Assembly (NCBI RefSeq): GCF_028023555.1
Contig: NZ_JAQIOY010000008.1
Location: 1-64,000, forward strand
Source of the DNA: Thalassococcus_A lentus
Lineage (GTDB): Bacteria; Pseudomonadota; Alphaproteobacteria; Rhodobacterales; Rhodobacteraceae
DNA length: 64,000 nt
Direction: 5' to 3'
Positions 35,017 through 44,479 of this stretch are shown piece after piece. The notes beneath the pieces were generated by a model. That model made no database searches. It saw only the letters and a list, made by a program, of their open reading frames with translations, and was not told the origin of the DNA. Both the position numbers and the translations under genes were made by a program. Each line of letters begins with the position of its first letter. The first letter of the stretch is position 1.

Positions 35017-35048
35017 TAGTGTATCAATTCTCTTTTTGGTTCTCGTCC

Positions 35049-35750
35049 ATGGCCGATCCACACGCCTTGCCACTCCATATCCAGATTAGCGAAATGCTGA
35101 TCCGGGACATTCATGCCGGGCGTCTGGTTGATGGAGAGCGGCTGCCACCAGAGAGAATCATGGCGGAAAATCTGGGAATCTCGGTTGGCACACTCAGGCG
35201 GGCGCTTGCTGATCTAACTGAAAAGCGAATGCTTGAACGGGTGCAGGGTTCGGGAAACTACATTCGCGCCCGGACAGACGCGAAATCCGTCTATGCCTTC
35301 TTTCGGGTCGAACTGCTGGAAGGGGGTGGATTGCCAACGGCTGAATTGTTGTCCGTTGAAAAGCGCACCAAAGACAAAGACCTTCCGACTTTTGGAACCG
35401 CTCCCGACGCACATTGTATTCGGCGTTTGCGTAGTCTTGGCGGTAAACCGGCTGTCTTGGAGGAAATCTGGCTGGATGCCAGCTATGCCGATGCCATTAC
35501 GCCCCAGGACATGTCCGAGTCGCTGTACCTCTACTATCGCGAGGCTTTGGGGCTTTGGATTACCCGGGCCGAGGATCGGTTGGGCATGGCGCCGGTTCCG
35601 GATTGGGCTCCGCCGTCTTTTGGTCTGCGGCCGAATACCCAAACAGTCATGGCAACGCGTATCAGCTGGTCTCAGGATGGAACGCGTGCCGAAGTATCTC
35701 GAAACTGGATAGACACCAATCTGGCCACCTATGTGGCGCGGATCGCATGA
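35049..35750 (+). CDS. GntR-family regulator with UTRA domain
   Basis: 233 aa from ATG 35049 (an in-frame GTG at 35019 lies next to the candidate operator). The N-terminal winged helix is PLHIQISEMLIRDI...RLPPERIMAENLGISVGTLRRALADL with the wing VQGSGNYIR (about 65-75). The C-terminal half is a HutC-type UTRA ligand-binding fold, ending SRNWIDTNLATYVARI. It is divergent from the LLM/AKR/flavin reductase/TRAP operon and followed 12 bases later by a Gfo/Idh/MocA gene. It probably represses both sides until a pathway sugar or sulfonate binds. Confidence 0.87.
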   Translation: MADPHALPLHIQISEMLIRDIHAGRLVDGERLPPERIMAENLGISVGTLRRALADLTEKRMLERVQGSGNYIRARTDAKSVYAFFRVELLEGGGLPTAELLSVEKRTKDKDLPTFGTAPDAHCIRRLRSLGGKPAVLEEIWLDASYADAITPQDMSESLYLYYREALGLWITRAEDRLGMAPVPDWAPPSFGLRPNTQTVMATRISWSQDGTRAEVSRNWIDTNLATYVARIA

Positions 35751-35762
35751 AGGAATAAACCT

Positions 35763-36857
35763 GTGAGCAAAGATATCATCACTTATGGTGTCATTGGCTG
35801 TGGCATGATGGGCCAAGAGCATTTGCGAAACATCGCCTTGCTGCCCGGGGCCCGGGTCGGTGCGATTTACGAGCCTAACGAGCTTATGGCGAATGCTGCC
35901 AAGGCGATTGCGCCAAATGCTCGACTGGCCTCGTCAATTGCGGATCTTCTTTCAGAAGAGTCCTTGGATTGTTTGCTGGTCGTCAGCCCCAATCATATGC
36001 ATGTCGATCAATTGGCGGAGATCGCATCCATTCGGCCCTTGCCGGTTCTGATGGAAAAACCGCTTTATACATCCGAAGCGCAAAGCAAGCAGTTGGACGC
36101 CTTGAAGGCCAGCTATCCTGCGCCCGTGTGGGTGGCGATGGAATATCGCTACATGCCACCTGTTGCCACGTTCCTTGAGCAACTCAGCCGTGCGACCGGT
36201 GAGGTCAAGATGCTGACTATTCGGGAACATCGCTTTCCTTTCCTGCCTAAAGTTGGCGACTGGAACCGTTTCAACCGGAACACCGGTGGCACGCTGGTGG
36301 AGAAGTGCTGCCACTTCTTTGATCTCATGCGTTTGGCATTGCAGTCCGATCCTGTGCGGGTGATGGCGAGTGCCGGGCAGGAAGTGAACCATCTTGACGA
36401 GACATACGCAGGCGAGACTCCGGATATTTGGGACAGCGCTTATGTGATTGTCGACTTTGCGAGCGGCGCGCGCGCTATGTTGGAGCTGTGCATGTACGCC
36501 GAGGGCTCAAAGTTTCAGGAAGAGCTTTCGGCTGTCGGGCCCTCTGGAAAAATCGAAGCCTTTGTTCCGGGGCCGGGTCGGTTCTGGCCAACCCATTTGG
36601 GTGTTCCGCCGACTGCTCAGGTCATCGTCAGCCCGCGCCAGCCGAAGGGACCGCAAACTGTTGAGATCCCCGTCGACCCGGCATTGCTGGAGGCGGGCGA
36701 TCACAACGGTTCTACCTTTTATCAACACCAGAGATTTCTGTCCGTTGTGCGCGGCGAAGCGGATACAGAGGTGACTTTGGATGACGGCGCTTGGGCTGTT
36801 CGCATGGGGCTGGCGGCCCAAAAATCGGCCGCGACAGGACAAATGATTACCCTTTAA
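35763..36857 (+). CDS. Gfo/Idh/MocA-family NAD-dependent protein
   Basis: 364 aa from GTG 35763 with AAGGA upstream. The N-terminal Rossmann fold is YGVIGCGMMGQEH (about 8-20), with catalytic Lys99 in MEKPLYT. The C-terminal alpha/beta domain has MEYRYMPP, DWNRFNRNTGGTLVEKCCHFFDLMR and the SAVGPSGKIEAF strand. Most members are NAD(P)-dependent sugar dehydrogenases. Some are NAD-dependent glycosidases, including the GH109 and GH188 types, and GH188 enzymes release sulfoquinovose from its glycosides. Placement beside a sulfonate-type operon makes that an attractive role, but sequence by eye cannot separate it from an ordinary sugar dehydrogenase. Confidence 0.87.
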   Translation: MSKDIITYGVIGCGMMGQEHLRNIALLPGARVGAIYEPNELMANAAKAIAPNARLASSIADLLSEESLDCLLVVSPNHMHVDQLAEIASIRPLPVLMEKPLYTSEAQSKQLDALKASYPAPVWVAMEYRYMPPVATFLEQLSRATGEVKMLTIREHRFPFLPKVGDWNRFNRNTGGTLVEKCCHFFDLMRLALQSDPVRVMASAGQEVNHLDETYAGETPDIWDSAYVIVDFASGARAMLELCMYAEGSKFQEELSAVGPSGKIEAFVPGPGRFWPTHLGVPPTAQVIVSPRQPKGPQTVEIPVDPALLEAGDHNGSTFYQHQRFLSVVRGEADTEVTLDDGAWAVRMGLAAQKSAATGQMITL

Positions 36858-37060
36858 CGGGCGCGTTAACTGAGTCTTCTGTGCCACAATTCTGCCTTAT
36901 TCGGTGGCTGATCTGGTGCCTTTTGGGGGGAAAAGCGCCGCATTTGGCGCAAACCACAATTTAATTCTAGCGAATGGGGCAGAATTGCGGTAACTCGCAA
37001 ACAGAGCAAAAAAAGACGGCCGACCAAAACAGGCTGTCGTAGAGGTAGAGCGGTGTTATT

Positions 37061-40000
37061 ATGAACGCGATCGATTTCGTGGTCCGTACCCGTACGGGTA
37101 CAGTTAAGCGTGGTTCTGTAGGTGGTGAAAATCAGGATTTCCTGATCGATGCTGGCTCCGGAAACGACATATCCCTAAATATCAATCAGTCTGATCTGCG
37201 CAGCTATGATCGCGCAGGCAGCGACCTGTTGATTACTCTGGCCGATGGTCGTGTAATTGTGCTCGAAGGCTACTTCGATGCAGGTCCGGACGGCGAGAAC
37301 CGCCTGTTCCTGAGCTCTGACGGTATTCTCAACGAGGTGAGCTTCGTTGAAACGGATGGTGGCTCTCTCTTTGCCCAGTACGGGCCGACCGAGACATGGG
37401 GCAAATGGAGCCCGTCGGACGAGTTGATCTTCCTCGACGAACCAAGAGTTGTGGCGGATGCCTATATCGCAGGCGCTGACGAAGACGTCAGCATGCTGGG
37501 CGCTGGCATCGGTCTTCTCGGCGCTGGTGGCGCAAGCATGGCTGGCCTCGCAGGCGCTGCAGGTCTTGCCGGTTTGGCTGCGCTTGGTGGCAATGGTTCC
37601 GGCTCCGGCGGTGGCGGCGGTGGCGGCGGCAACAACTGGGTTGCTCCGACCGTTGATGACCCCGACGCAGAACTTGAAATTGGCGGTGGCGACGATCCCA
37701 GCATCACCGTCACTGGTACGGCCAACCCCGGTTCCCAGGTTGACGTTATTATCGGCGACACCACGGTTACCGGAACGGCGGGCGATGACCGCATCTGGGA
37801 TGTGGTCTTTGAGGGTGATGATTTCCCCGAAGACGGCGTTTACGAAGACGTTACAGTGATTGTTACGGACCCGGATGGTACCGTGACCGAACTGGACGGT
37901 CCAACGTTCGAAATCGATACGACACCACCAATCATTGAAACCAGCGAAGGCACTGTCAGCGTTGGAGATATGTTTAACGCGGTTAGCCATGAAGGCGGCG
38001 TGACCGTGTCTGGTATGGGTGAGGCGGGTGCAACCCTGACCATCACCGTGGGTGAGCATTCTGAAACGATCACGGTTGCCGAGGGCGGCGGCTGGTCGTT
38101 CACCTTTGACGAAACGGTACTGCCGGAAGGTGAATACACTGTCGATGTGACGCTCACGTCAACTGACAGCTTTGGAAATACGACGACAGTCACGGACACG
38201 ATTTCGATCGACACGGTAACTGAAGTTTCGCTGACAAACGCCCCGTTGACCGGTGACAACCTTGTCAGCGATGGCGAATACAATGCCGGTGTGACCCTGA
38301 GCGGCACCGCTGAAGCAGGCGCAACTGTGGTTGTTGAAATCGACGGAGCCAGCCAGACAGCCGTTGCCGGTGCAGATGGCGCATGGAGCGTGGTCTTCGG
38401 CAGTGGTGATCTTGCCGCTGGTACGTACGAGACCACAGCGACCATCACATCGACCGATATTGCGGGCAACAGTGCCGTCACAACGCATACGTTCAATGTG
38501 GATACCGAAGCTTCGCTGACCGTCGAAACCGGCAATGTCACCGGCGACGGAGTGGTGAACAACACGGAACGTAGTGATGGCGTCCAATTGTCTGGCCAAG
38601 GCGAAGCCGGTGCAGCTGTTGCTGTCACCGTCGCCGGAACTGTCATCAACACAGTTGTTGGCGCCGACGGTATCTGGACCATTACGATCCCAACGGCTCT
38701 CATTCCCGAGGGCGAGACCAGCCTTGCTGTATCCGCGACGTCTACTGACGCGGCGGGCAACACGGCGACGGCCTCTGGCAGCATCCAGATCGACACCGAA
38801 ACGTCGGTCAGCGTTGTCACGGCCACTGTTGAACAGGATGGCGTGGTCAACTTTGACGAACATTCCGACGGTGTGACACTGACAGGCACAGCGCAGGCTG
38901 GTGCTGTGGTCGAAGTCACGCTTGGCACGGTGACCCACACGGTGACCGCAGGTGCCAACGGTGCATGGTCCGCAGACTTTAGCGCAGCGGAAATCCCAAC
39001 CGGCGAGCAAACGCTGGATGTCACGGCTATCGCGACAGATGCCGCAGGCAACATGGCAACGGCCAACGGTTCGTTGGATGTGGATACGCTGGTTCGTGAT
39101 CTGGACATCACTTCGACGCCGGGCGGCGCCGATCAGGTAGTCAACCGCGCCGAAGCCGATCAGGGTCTGACTTTGACGGGGCAGGTCGAACCCGGCAGCT
39201 CTGTTGTGGTTTCCTTGGCAGGGGCCAGCGTCAACGCAGTGGTCGCGGCCGATGGGTCCTGGACCGCTGTATTCAGCGCGGCGCAGCTGCCATCCGGAGA
39301 AGACACCTTCACGATGACAGCAACGGCCACGGATGCCGCAGGCAACGTGGATCAGGTCTCGCAGGATGTGCGTTTTGATACCGACGCCGGTATTCTGACA
39401 ATCAGCCCCGCGCCGGTCGAAGGCGATGATATCGTAAACTACGACGAAGCCTCTGACGGTGTGGTTCTGACCGGTACATCGAACCCCGGTCAAATGGTTG
39501 TCGTCACGATGAACGGTGTCTCGCACACGGTTCAGACCGGAGCGAACGGCATCTGGCAGGCACCATTCTCGGCTGCGGAAGTCGAGCAGGGTACGTATCT
39601 TGCTGAAATCACAGCGACAATTACCGACAGCGCGGGCAACGTTCTGACCCGCACCGACTCGGTTCAGGTTGATACCGAAGTTGTTGGGTTTGGCGTAAGC
39701 GCTGATCCTGTCACGGCAGACAACGTCATCAACAACGTTGAACGCGGCGCAGGCGTCACGCTGACCGGCACCACAGAACCAGGCGGTACTGTCGAGGTTA
39801 TCGTTGGCGGCATGTCTCGCACGGCGGATGTGGATAGCAACGGGAACTGGTCGATCGTTCTGGACAGCGGCGAGTTGCCGGACGGTGAAACCACTGTTGA
39901 TGTACAGATCGTCACGGTTGATGCGGTCGGCAACGAAGCGGAAACCACAACTCAACTCGAAGTCGACACGGTTGTCCGCGTACTTTCGCTGGACAATGCC

Positions 40001-40861
40001 GATGGGCTGGCAGGTGGCGACAATGTCATCAACGCCGAAGAAGCCCAGGCCGGCATGACCCTGACTGGTCAGGTTGAAAGTGGCTCGTCCGTGAACATCA
40101 CCTTCGGCGGTATGGTTCACGCGGCGACAGTTGCGGCGGATGGTTCGTGGACGGTGGATATTCCGCCAGAAGCCATGCCAACAGGCGACGGTGAAGCGAC
40201 CATTGTGATGGAAGCCACCGATGCGGCGGGCAACGTCCGGGTTGAAACGCAAACGGTCGAATACGACACAGAAGCGCCCGGGGCGCTGGACTGGGTTGGC
40301 TATGGCCGGGATGGCACAGGTGTGGATGAACTCCGCATTGAAACAACAGCAGATCCGGTGACCATCAGCCAGCTGGTGGAAGGCGCGACGGCGAACGTCG
40401 TTGATGTGGACATTGAAAGCCAGTTCACCATCCCGAACGGCGGGCCGACCTACTACAATTTCTCTGAGGCCGTGTCTGATGGCACGCAGCTTGTGGTCAC
40501 CTCGACCGATGCTGCGGGCAACACATCAGGTGCCTTGTTGGTTACAGATGATCCATCAAGCAACACAGTCGCAATGAGCGATGGCATCGCCAACGCACTG
40601 TCTGAATTCCAGATCGAAACAATCGATCTGCATTTCGCAGAAGACAGTGAATTGACGATCACAGAAGACCAGATCACCGCGCTCTCCTCCACGACGGATG
40701 TCCTCGTGATTGAGGGTGGCAGTGACGATACAGTGACCATCACTGGTGCAGAACGCGCCGGGACGGCCACGCAGGACGGCAATACCTACAACGCCTTTAC
40801 TCTGGGCGATGCCACTGTCCTGATTGACGAAGATGTCTGGGTAAACACCGGCGTCGTCTAA
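37061..40861 (+). CDS. Large Ig-repeat adhesin secreted by type I system (Bap/LapA-like)
   Basis: 1266 aa. The N-terminus (about 1-75) resembles the BapA-prefix retention region (IDFVVRTRTGTVKRGS; LLITLADGRVIVLEGYF). An Ala/Gly-rich helix and a Gly/Ser linker follow (about 140-195). About nine tandem Ig-like repeats of 96-98 residues come next, each with a D-x-V-N hinge, LTGTAEPG and TATDAAGN and closing with a VDT motif. The C-terminal 100 residues (VLVIEGGSDDTVTITGAE, TYNAFTLGDATVLIDE) look like a type I secretion signal region; no RTX nonapeptides are seen. It is very acidic, as in Ca2+-binding surface adhesins. Its secretion genes follow directly. Likely role: surface attachment and biofilm formation. 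Confidence 0.87.
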   Translation: MNAIDFVVRTRTGTVKRGSVGGENQDFLIDAGSGNDISLNINQSDLRSYDRAGSDLLITLADGRVIVLEGYFDAGPDGENRLFLSSDGILNEVSFVETDGGSLFAQYGPTETWGKWSPSDELIFLDEPRVVADAYIAGADEDVSMLGAGIGLLGAGGASMAGLAGAAGLAGLAALGGNGSGSGGGGGGGGNNWVAPTVDDPDAELEIGGGDDPSITVTGTANPGSQVDVIIGDTTVTGTAGDDRIWDVVFEGDDFPEDGVYEDVTVIVTDPDGTVTELDGPTFEIDTTPPIIETSEGTVSVGDMFNAVSHEGGVTVSGMGEAGATLTITVGEHSETITVAEGGGWSFTFDETVLPEGEYTVDVTLTSTDSFGNTTTVTDTISIDTVTEVSLTNAPLTGDNLVSDGEYNAGVTLSGTAEAGATVVVEIDGASQTAVAGADGAWSVVFGSGDLAAGTYETTATITSTDIAGNSAVTTHTFNVDTEASLTVETGNVTGDGVVNNTERSDGVQLSGQGEAGAAVAVTVAGTVINTVVGADGIWTITIPTALIPEGETSLAVSATSTDAAGNTATASGSIQIDTETSVSVVTATVEQDGVVNFDEHSDGVTLTGTAQAGAVVEVTLGTVTHTVTAGANGAWSADFSAAEIPTGEQTLDVTAIATDAAGNMATANGSLDVDTLVRDLDITSTPGGADQVVNRAEADQGLTLTGQVEPGSSVVVSLAGASVNAVVAADGSWTAVFSAAQLPSGEDTFTMTATATDAAGNVDQVSQDVRFDTDAGILTISPAPVEGDDIVNYDEASDGVVLTGTSNPGQMVVVTMNGVSHTVQTGANGIWQAPFSAAEVEQGTYLAEITATITDSAGNVLTRTDSVQVDTEVVGFGVSADPVTADNVINNVERGAGVTLTGTTEPGGTVEVIVGGMSRTADVDSNGNWSIVLDSGELPDGETTVDVQIVTVDAVGNEAETTTQLEVDTVVRVLSLDNADGLAGGDNVINAEEAQAGMTLTGQVESGSSVNITFGGMVHAATVAADGSWTVDIPPEAMPTGDGEATIVMEATDAAGNVRVETQTVEYDTEAPGALDWVGYGRDGTGVDELRIETTADPVTISQLVEGATANVVDVDIESQFTIPNGGPTYYNFSEAVSDGTQLVVTSTDAAGNTSGALLVTDDPSSNTVAMSDGIANALSEFQIETIDLHFAEDSELTITEDQITALSSTTDVLVIEGGSDDTVTITGAERAGTATQDGNTYNAFTLGDATVLIDEDVWVNTGVV
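37640..40500 (+). repeat. Tandem Ig-like domain repeats, period about 290-300 bp
   Basis: Repeat units begin near 37645, 37930, 38219, 38509, 38802, 39091, 39386, 39680 and 39973, with a final degenerate unit near 40274. Spacing is 289-301 bp. Units are diverged in DNA but share a protein pattern: a D-x-V-N/D hinge, a GVTLTG strand, an ADGxW strand, TDAAGN and closing VDT. This is a coding repeat, prone to unit gain or loss by recombination. Confidence 0.85.
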
Positions 40862-40880
40862 TACTGAGTACCGTCCGGAG

Positions 40881-40897
40881 GCCCGGCTGAACCGGGC
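40881..40897 (+). terminator. Intercistronic hairpin between adhesin and tolC
   Basis: GCCCGG (40881-40886) pairs with CCGGGC (40892-40897) around CTGAA, 20 bases after the adhesin stop and 44 before the tolC-like start. No T-run follows, so it more likely causes partial termination or 3'-end protection of the adhesin mRNA than a full stop. That would allow more adhesin than transporter to be made. Confidence 0.45.
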
Positions 40898-40940
40898 CCC
40901 GGATCCCGATAAATATAAACGAGCCGTTGCGGGGGCCGAA

Positions 40941-42260
40941 ATGAGTATGAGCAGGCGGAGCCTGGGTATCATCGCTATGTTGGCGATTTTACCCGGATGT
41001 ATGAGTAATGGTGCCGGGGAAGGCACGGTGTCGCGATTCTTGGGCGCTCAGCCCGAGGTAGGCGTGGCATCTGATGCCGAGCCCAAAGCTCAAAAGGCGG
41101 TGTCCCGCCCATCTGACGCATCCGAAATCATCAAGACCTTGCAACACCGGCCTTCGGTGTTGGTCTCTGGCACGCCGTACAGCCGGGTAGCCGAGGCCGT
41201 CATTGCATCTGATAGCCGCGTGGCCGAGGCCGAACTGAAAGTCGCCCGACTGCGCGAGCAGGCCGCCAAATACAATTGGCTTCCCAAGATCGGGCCGTCG
41301 GTTTCATTGAACTCGCTCGGAACCTTCGTCGCCGATCTGGTGCTGCAACAAGTCATCTTTGACAACGGGCGCAAGATTGCCGAGCGCGATCTGGCAAAGG
41401 CCAATGTCGAAATGGCGGCGGTCACGTTGGTCGAAGACGGAAACGAACGCGTCTACCAAGCCCTGTCCTTGTACCTGAAGGCAGAGGAAAACCGCGTTTT
41501 GCGGACGCATCTCAACAGTGGCCTCAAGGAAATGGCGCACTTTGAATGGGTGATGCAGGAACGCGTGAATGGCGGCGTGTCCAACATGTCTGACCTCAAC
41601 GTTCTAAAGCAAAAGCTGGCATCGATCCGTGCCCGGGCTGGTGAAGCCCAAGAAGCAACGATTACAGCGATTGCAGAACTGAACGCGATGTCTGCCCGTC
41701 CGATGGACGACCTGCGCGGCATCGGTGGTTTGAAGTCTTCTGTTCAGGCCGAAGCGCTGGGTGTGATCCGCGCACGCGCCGAACGTGACCGCGCGATGGC
41801 TGAGGCACGGATTTCCCGCGCAAGCCATTTGCCCGGATTGTCCGCCAATGCCAGCACCAACGGTGCGATGGGCGTTGAAGTGACGACAGATTCACTCTTT
41901 GGTTTTGGCACGATGGCCGAGTTTCAGGCCATCGAGGCAACCAAGGAAATCGCTGAGCGCCGTGTGGCTGAAGCCGCAGAGGACGCCAGCCGCAAGATCG
42001 CGGCGCAGTCGCGCCAGCTTGAGGCATACCGAAGACAAGCAACCGAGGCGAAAAGCCTGACGGCTTCCGCCAAGCAAAACCTGGACTTGTTTCGCGCGCA
42101 GTATGAGGGCGGGCAGCGTCAGGCCATGGATGTGGTCGGCGTCTATGAGACCTACGCATCCGCACTGGAAACCGAGATCGAGCTTCGGTTCAAAGCTGCC
42201 AGAGCTGAATTGGAATTGGCCCGCCTGAAAGGTGGTTTGGCTGAGGGAGCAAAGATTTGA
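40941..42260 (+). CDS. TolC-like outer membrane channel of type I secretion
   Basis: 439 aa. The N-terminus ends in a lipobox-like LPGC (about 16-19), so it may be a lipoprotein. The rest is long alpha-helical hairpins with the outer-membrane efflux protein layout, for example SRVAEAELKVARLREQAAKYNWLPKIGPS and a beta-strand segment LVLQQVIFDNGRK. It forms the outer-membrane duct of the secretion apparatus for the upstream adhesin. The stop overlaps the ABC gene start by four bases (ATGA reversed as TTTGACC context at 42257), supporting co-expression. A G-rich ribosome site precedes ATG 40941. Confidence 0.85.
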   Translation: MSMSRRSLGIIAMLAILPGCMSNGAGEGTVSRFLGAQPEVGVASDAEPKAQKAVSRPSDASEIIKTLQHRPSVLVSGTPYSRVAEAVIASDSRVAEAELKVARLREQAAKYNWLPKIGPSVSLNSLGTFVADLVLQQVIFDNGRKIAERDLAKANVEMAAVTLVEDGNERVYQALSLYLKAEENRVLRTHLNSGLKEMAHFEWVMQERVNGGVSNMSDLNVLKQKLASIRARAGEAQEATITAIAELNAMSARPMDDLRGIGGLKSSVQAEALGVIRARAERDRAMAEARISRASHLPGLSANASTNGAMGVEVTTDSLFGFGTMAEFQAIEATKEIAERRVAEAAEDASRKIAAQSRQLEAYRRQATEAKSLTASAKQNLDLFRAQYEGGQRQAMDVVGVYETYASALETEIELRFKAARAELELARLKGGLAEGAKI

Positions 42261-44479
42261 CCTCGGCACCCATTCTCCAGATGGCAGGCCGTGCACGGCA
42301 GGCCGTTCTGCGCGCAGTCCCAACCAAAGTTCAGCCCGCAAATGTCGTGAAGCGCGCGCCCAGAAATTCTGAGCGGGCGAAAGCACGGGCAGATCTGATC
42401 CGCGTGTTGGCTGGCAGACTGGGTGTGGATGCCAAAAACTCTGATGTGCTGGAGGCCTTGGCGCAGCGGCGCGGCGAAGATGACAGCTTCGACTCTGACG
42501 CGATGAAAGCGGGTCTCGAAGCTGCCGGGCTGGTCGCAGAGGTGCGCGAGCCCGAGGGACTGTCACCATCGCTCTGGCCTGCGATTGCTCTTATGAACAA
42601 CGGTCAGGCCGTCCTTGTGCTCTCGCAAGAGGCAGGTGGGCTGACGATCTATGATGAGACCGGTACGGATCGTAAATCCGAGGTCGGCATTGCAGAGTTT
42701 TCACCTTATTTCAGCGGCACCTTGTTGCACGCTGAAGCACCGGTAAAAATGCTGTCCGAAAACCATGCTGGCATCAATGCCAAGACCCATTGGTTCTGGG
42801 GGCAGTTTGGCCGTTTCAAACGCCATTTCGGTGAGGTCGCGCTGGGTTCCTTCGTCGCAAACCTGTTGGCTGTTTCAGTGGCCTTGTTCTCTTTGCAGGT
42901 CTACGACCGCGTGATCCCGCACCAATCCACTGCCACCCTGTGGGTCTTGGCAGCTGGTGCTGGCATCGCGCTTTTGCTCGAAGCGTTTCTCAAGATTGCG
43001 CGTTCCCAATTGCTCGATGGTGCTGGACGCCAGATTGAACTGGGCGTGCAAACAACCCTGATGGATCGTCTGCTGGGCATGCGTTCTGACCTGCCCGGGC
43101 GTTCGCCTTCGCAGCTTTTCTCTTCCATGCGGGAATTCGGCTCTGTCCGTGAATTTTTCACCGCGTCCACGGTTGGCGCTTTGGCGGATATTCCGTTTAT
43201 CTTTGTCTTTCTCCTGCTTGTTTGGTCGATCGCAGGATCGGTTGTCTGGGTCTTGATCGCAGGTGGCTTGCTGATGGTCGTCCCAGGCTTTTTTATGCAA
43301 AAGCGCATGATCCGCCTGACGCAGGAGATGCAGGGCGCTACGGCAAAACAGTCGAGACTTTTGCAGGAAACGGTCGTTGAGCTGGACACCATTAAGACCC
43401 AGCGTGCCGAAGACAGGTTCCGCCGTTATTGGGAAGAGTTGACGGCTGTTCAGGCGCTCAAGTCGTCGCAGCAACGCCGCCTTGCGGCCACTCTCACCTT
43501 CTGGAGCCAAGGCGTTCAGCAAGGCACCTACGTGGCTGCGGTTATCACCGGGACATATCTGGTTTTCGCCGGTCAATTCACGGTTGGCTCCATTATCGCT
43601 GTGGGCATTCTGTCATCCCGGACACTGGCACCACTGACGCAGCTGTCCAGCATTCTGGCCCGTTGGGGCAATGTGAAGGCTGCACTGGATGGGTTGGATG
43701 GCATCGCACATATTGCTCAGGATCGGGCAGAGGAACGCACCTATCTGCGCCGCGAAAAGCTCTTGGGGAACTACGAACTGCGAGATGTGAGCTATCGCTA
43801 TGATCCGGAGGCGTCCGCCGTTCTCGATTTGCCCAAGCTTGCGATCAAACCGGGGCAAACCCTGGCGATTCTTGGCGCGAATGGTTCTGGGAAATCGACA
43901 TTCCTCAAACTGCTCACCGGGCTTTACGCATCGGGAACCGGGCAGCTGTTGATTGATGGTACAGAAATTGGCCAGATCGACCCGCGCGATCTGCGCCGTT
44001 GCATTGGCTATCTTGGGCAGGATGTACGCCTGTTCCACGGCACGCTGCGTGACAATCTCAATCTGAACATGCTGGAACGTGACGACGACCGGCTGTTCGA
44101 AGCCTTGGATTTTGCTGGTCTCGGTCAATACGTCAAAGCGCATCCCAAAGGTCTGGATCTGGAAATTCGGGATGGTGGCGAAGGCCTGTCTGTAGGTCAG
44201 CGCCAGAGCATTGGCTGGGCCCGTTTGTGGCTTCAGGATCCCGATATCTGCCTGTTGGATGAGCCCACGGCAGCCTTGGATCAGACATTGGAAAAGACAC
44301 TCATTTCCCGTCTGGAAAGCTGGCTGGAGGGCCGAACCGCTGTCATCGCAACGCACCGGGTTCCGATCCTGAGCCTGGCATCCCGAACCCTGATCTTGGC
44401 GAATGGCCGAATGGCGATCGACGGGCCACGTGATCAGGTTCTTGATCATCTTCGTACCGCTCAAACAGGAGCAGCCTGA
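42257..44479 (+). CDS. Type I secretion ABC transporter, LapB-like with inactive C39-like domain
   Basis: 740 aa; the start (TTG 42257) overlaps the tolC stop. Residues about 30-165 form a C39-peptidase-like domain with no Cys at all, so it cannot process a leader and is of the substrate-docking type seen in LapB and HlyB. A six-helix membrane domain follows (about 185-455). The ATPase has Walker A LGANGSGKST near 540, a signature LSVGQ (usual LSGGQ) near 645, and Walker B CLLDEPTAALD. It powers export of the adhesin across both membranes with the HlyD and TolC partners. Confidence 0.92.
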   Translation: MTSAPILQMAGRARQAVLRAVPTKVQPANVVKRAPRNSERAKARADLIRVLAGRLGVDAKNSDVLEALAQRRGEDDSFDSDAMKAGLEAAGLVAEVREPEGLSPSLWPAIALMNNGQAVLVLSQEAGGLTIYDETGTDRKSEVGIAEFSPYFSGTLLHAEAPVKMLSENHAGINAKTHWFWGQFGRFKRHFGEVALGSFVANLLAVSVALFSLQVYDRVIPHQSTATLWVLAAGAGIALLLEAFLKIARSQLLDGAGRQIELGVQTTLMDRLLGMRSDLPGRSPSQLFSSMREFGSVREFFTASTVGALADIPFIFVFLLLVWSIAGSVVWVLIAGGLLMVVPGFFMQKRMIRLTQEMQGATAKQSRLLQETVVELDTIKTQRAEDRFRRYWEELTAVQALKSSQQRRLAATLTFWSQGVQQGTYVAAVITGTYLVFAGQFTVGSIIAVGILSSRTLAPLTQLSSILARWGNVKAALDGLDGIAHIAQDRAEERTYLRREKLLGNYELRDVSYRYDPEASAVLDLPKLAIKPGQTLAILGANGSGKSTFLKLLTGLYASGTGQLLIDGTEIGQIDPRDLRRCIGYLGQDVRLFHGTLRDNLNLNMLERDDDRLFEALDFAGLGQYVKAHPKGLDLEIRDGGEGLSVGQRQSIGWARLWLQDPDICLLDEPTAALDQTLEKTLISRLESWLEGRTAVIATHRVPILSLASRTLILANGRMAIDGPRDQVLDHLRTAQTGAA

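Noticed and set aside
38159..40252. 697-codon open frame on the minus strand inside the adhesin gene
   Set aside because: It is a shadow of the repetitive, GC-rich adhesin coding sequence. It has no ribosome site or protein motif, and the plus strand clearly encodes Ig repeats with secretion genes downstream.
37640..40500. Regularly spaced repeats that might suggest an array
   Set aside because: The period is about 290-300 bp, in frame, with protein-level conservation. These are Ig-like domains, not CRISPR repeats.
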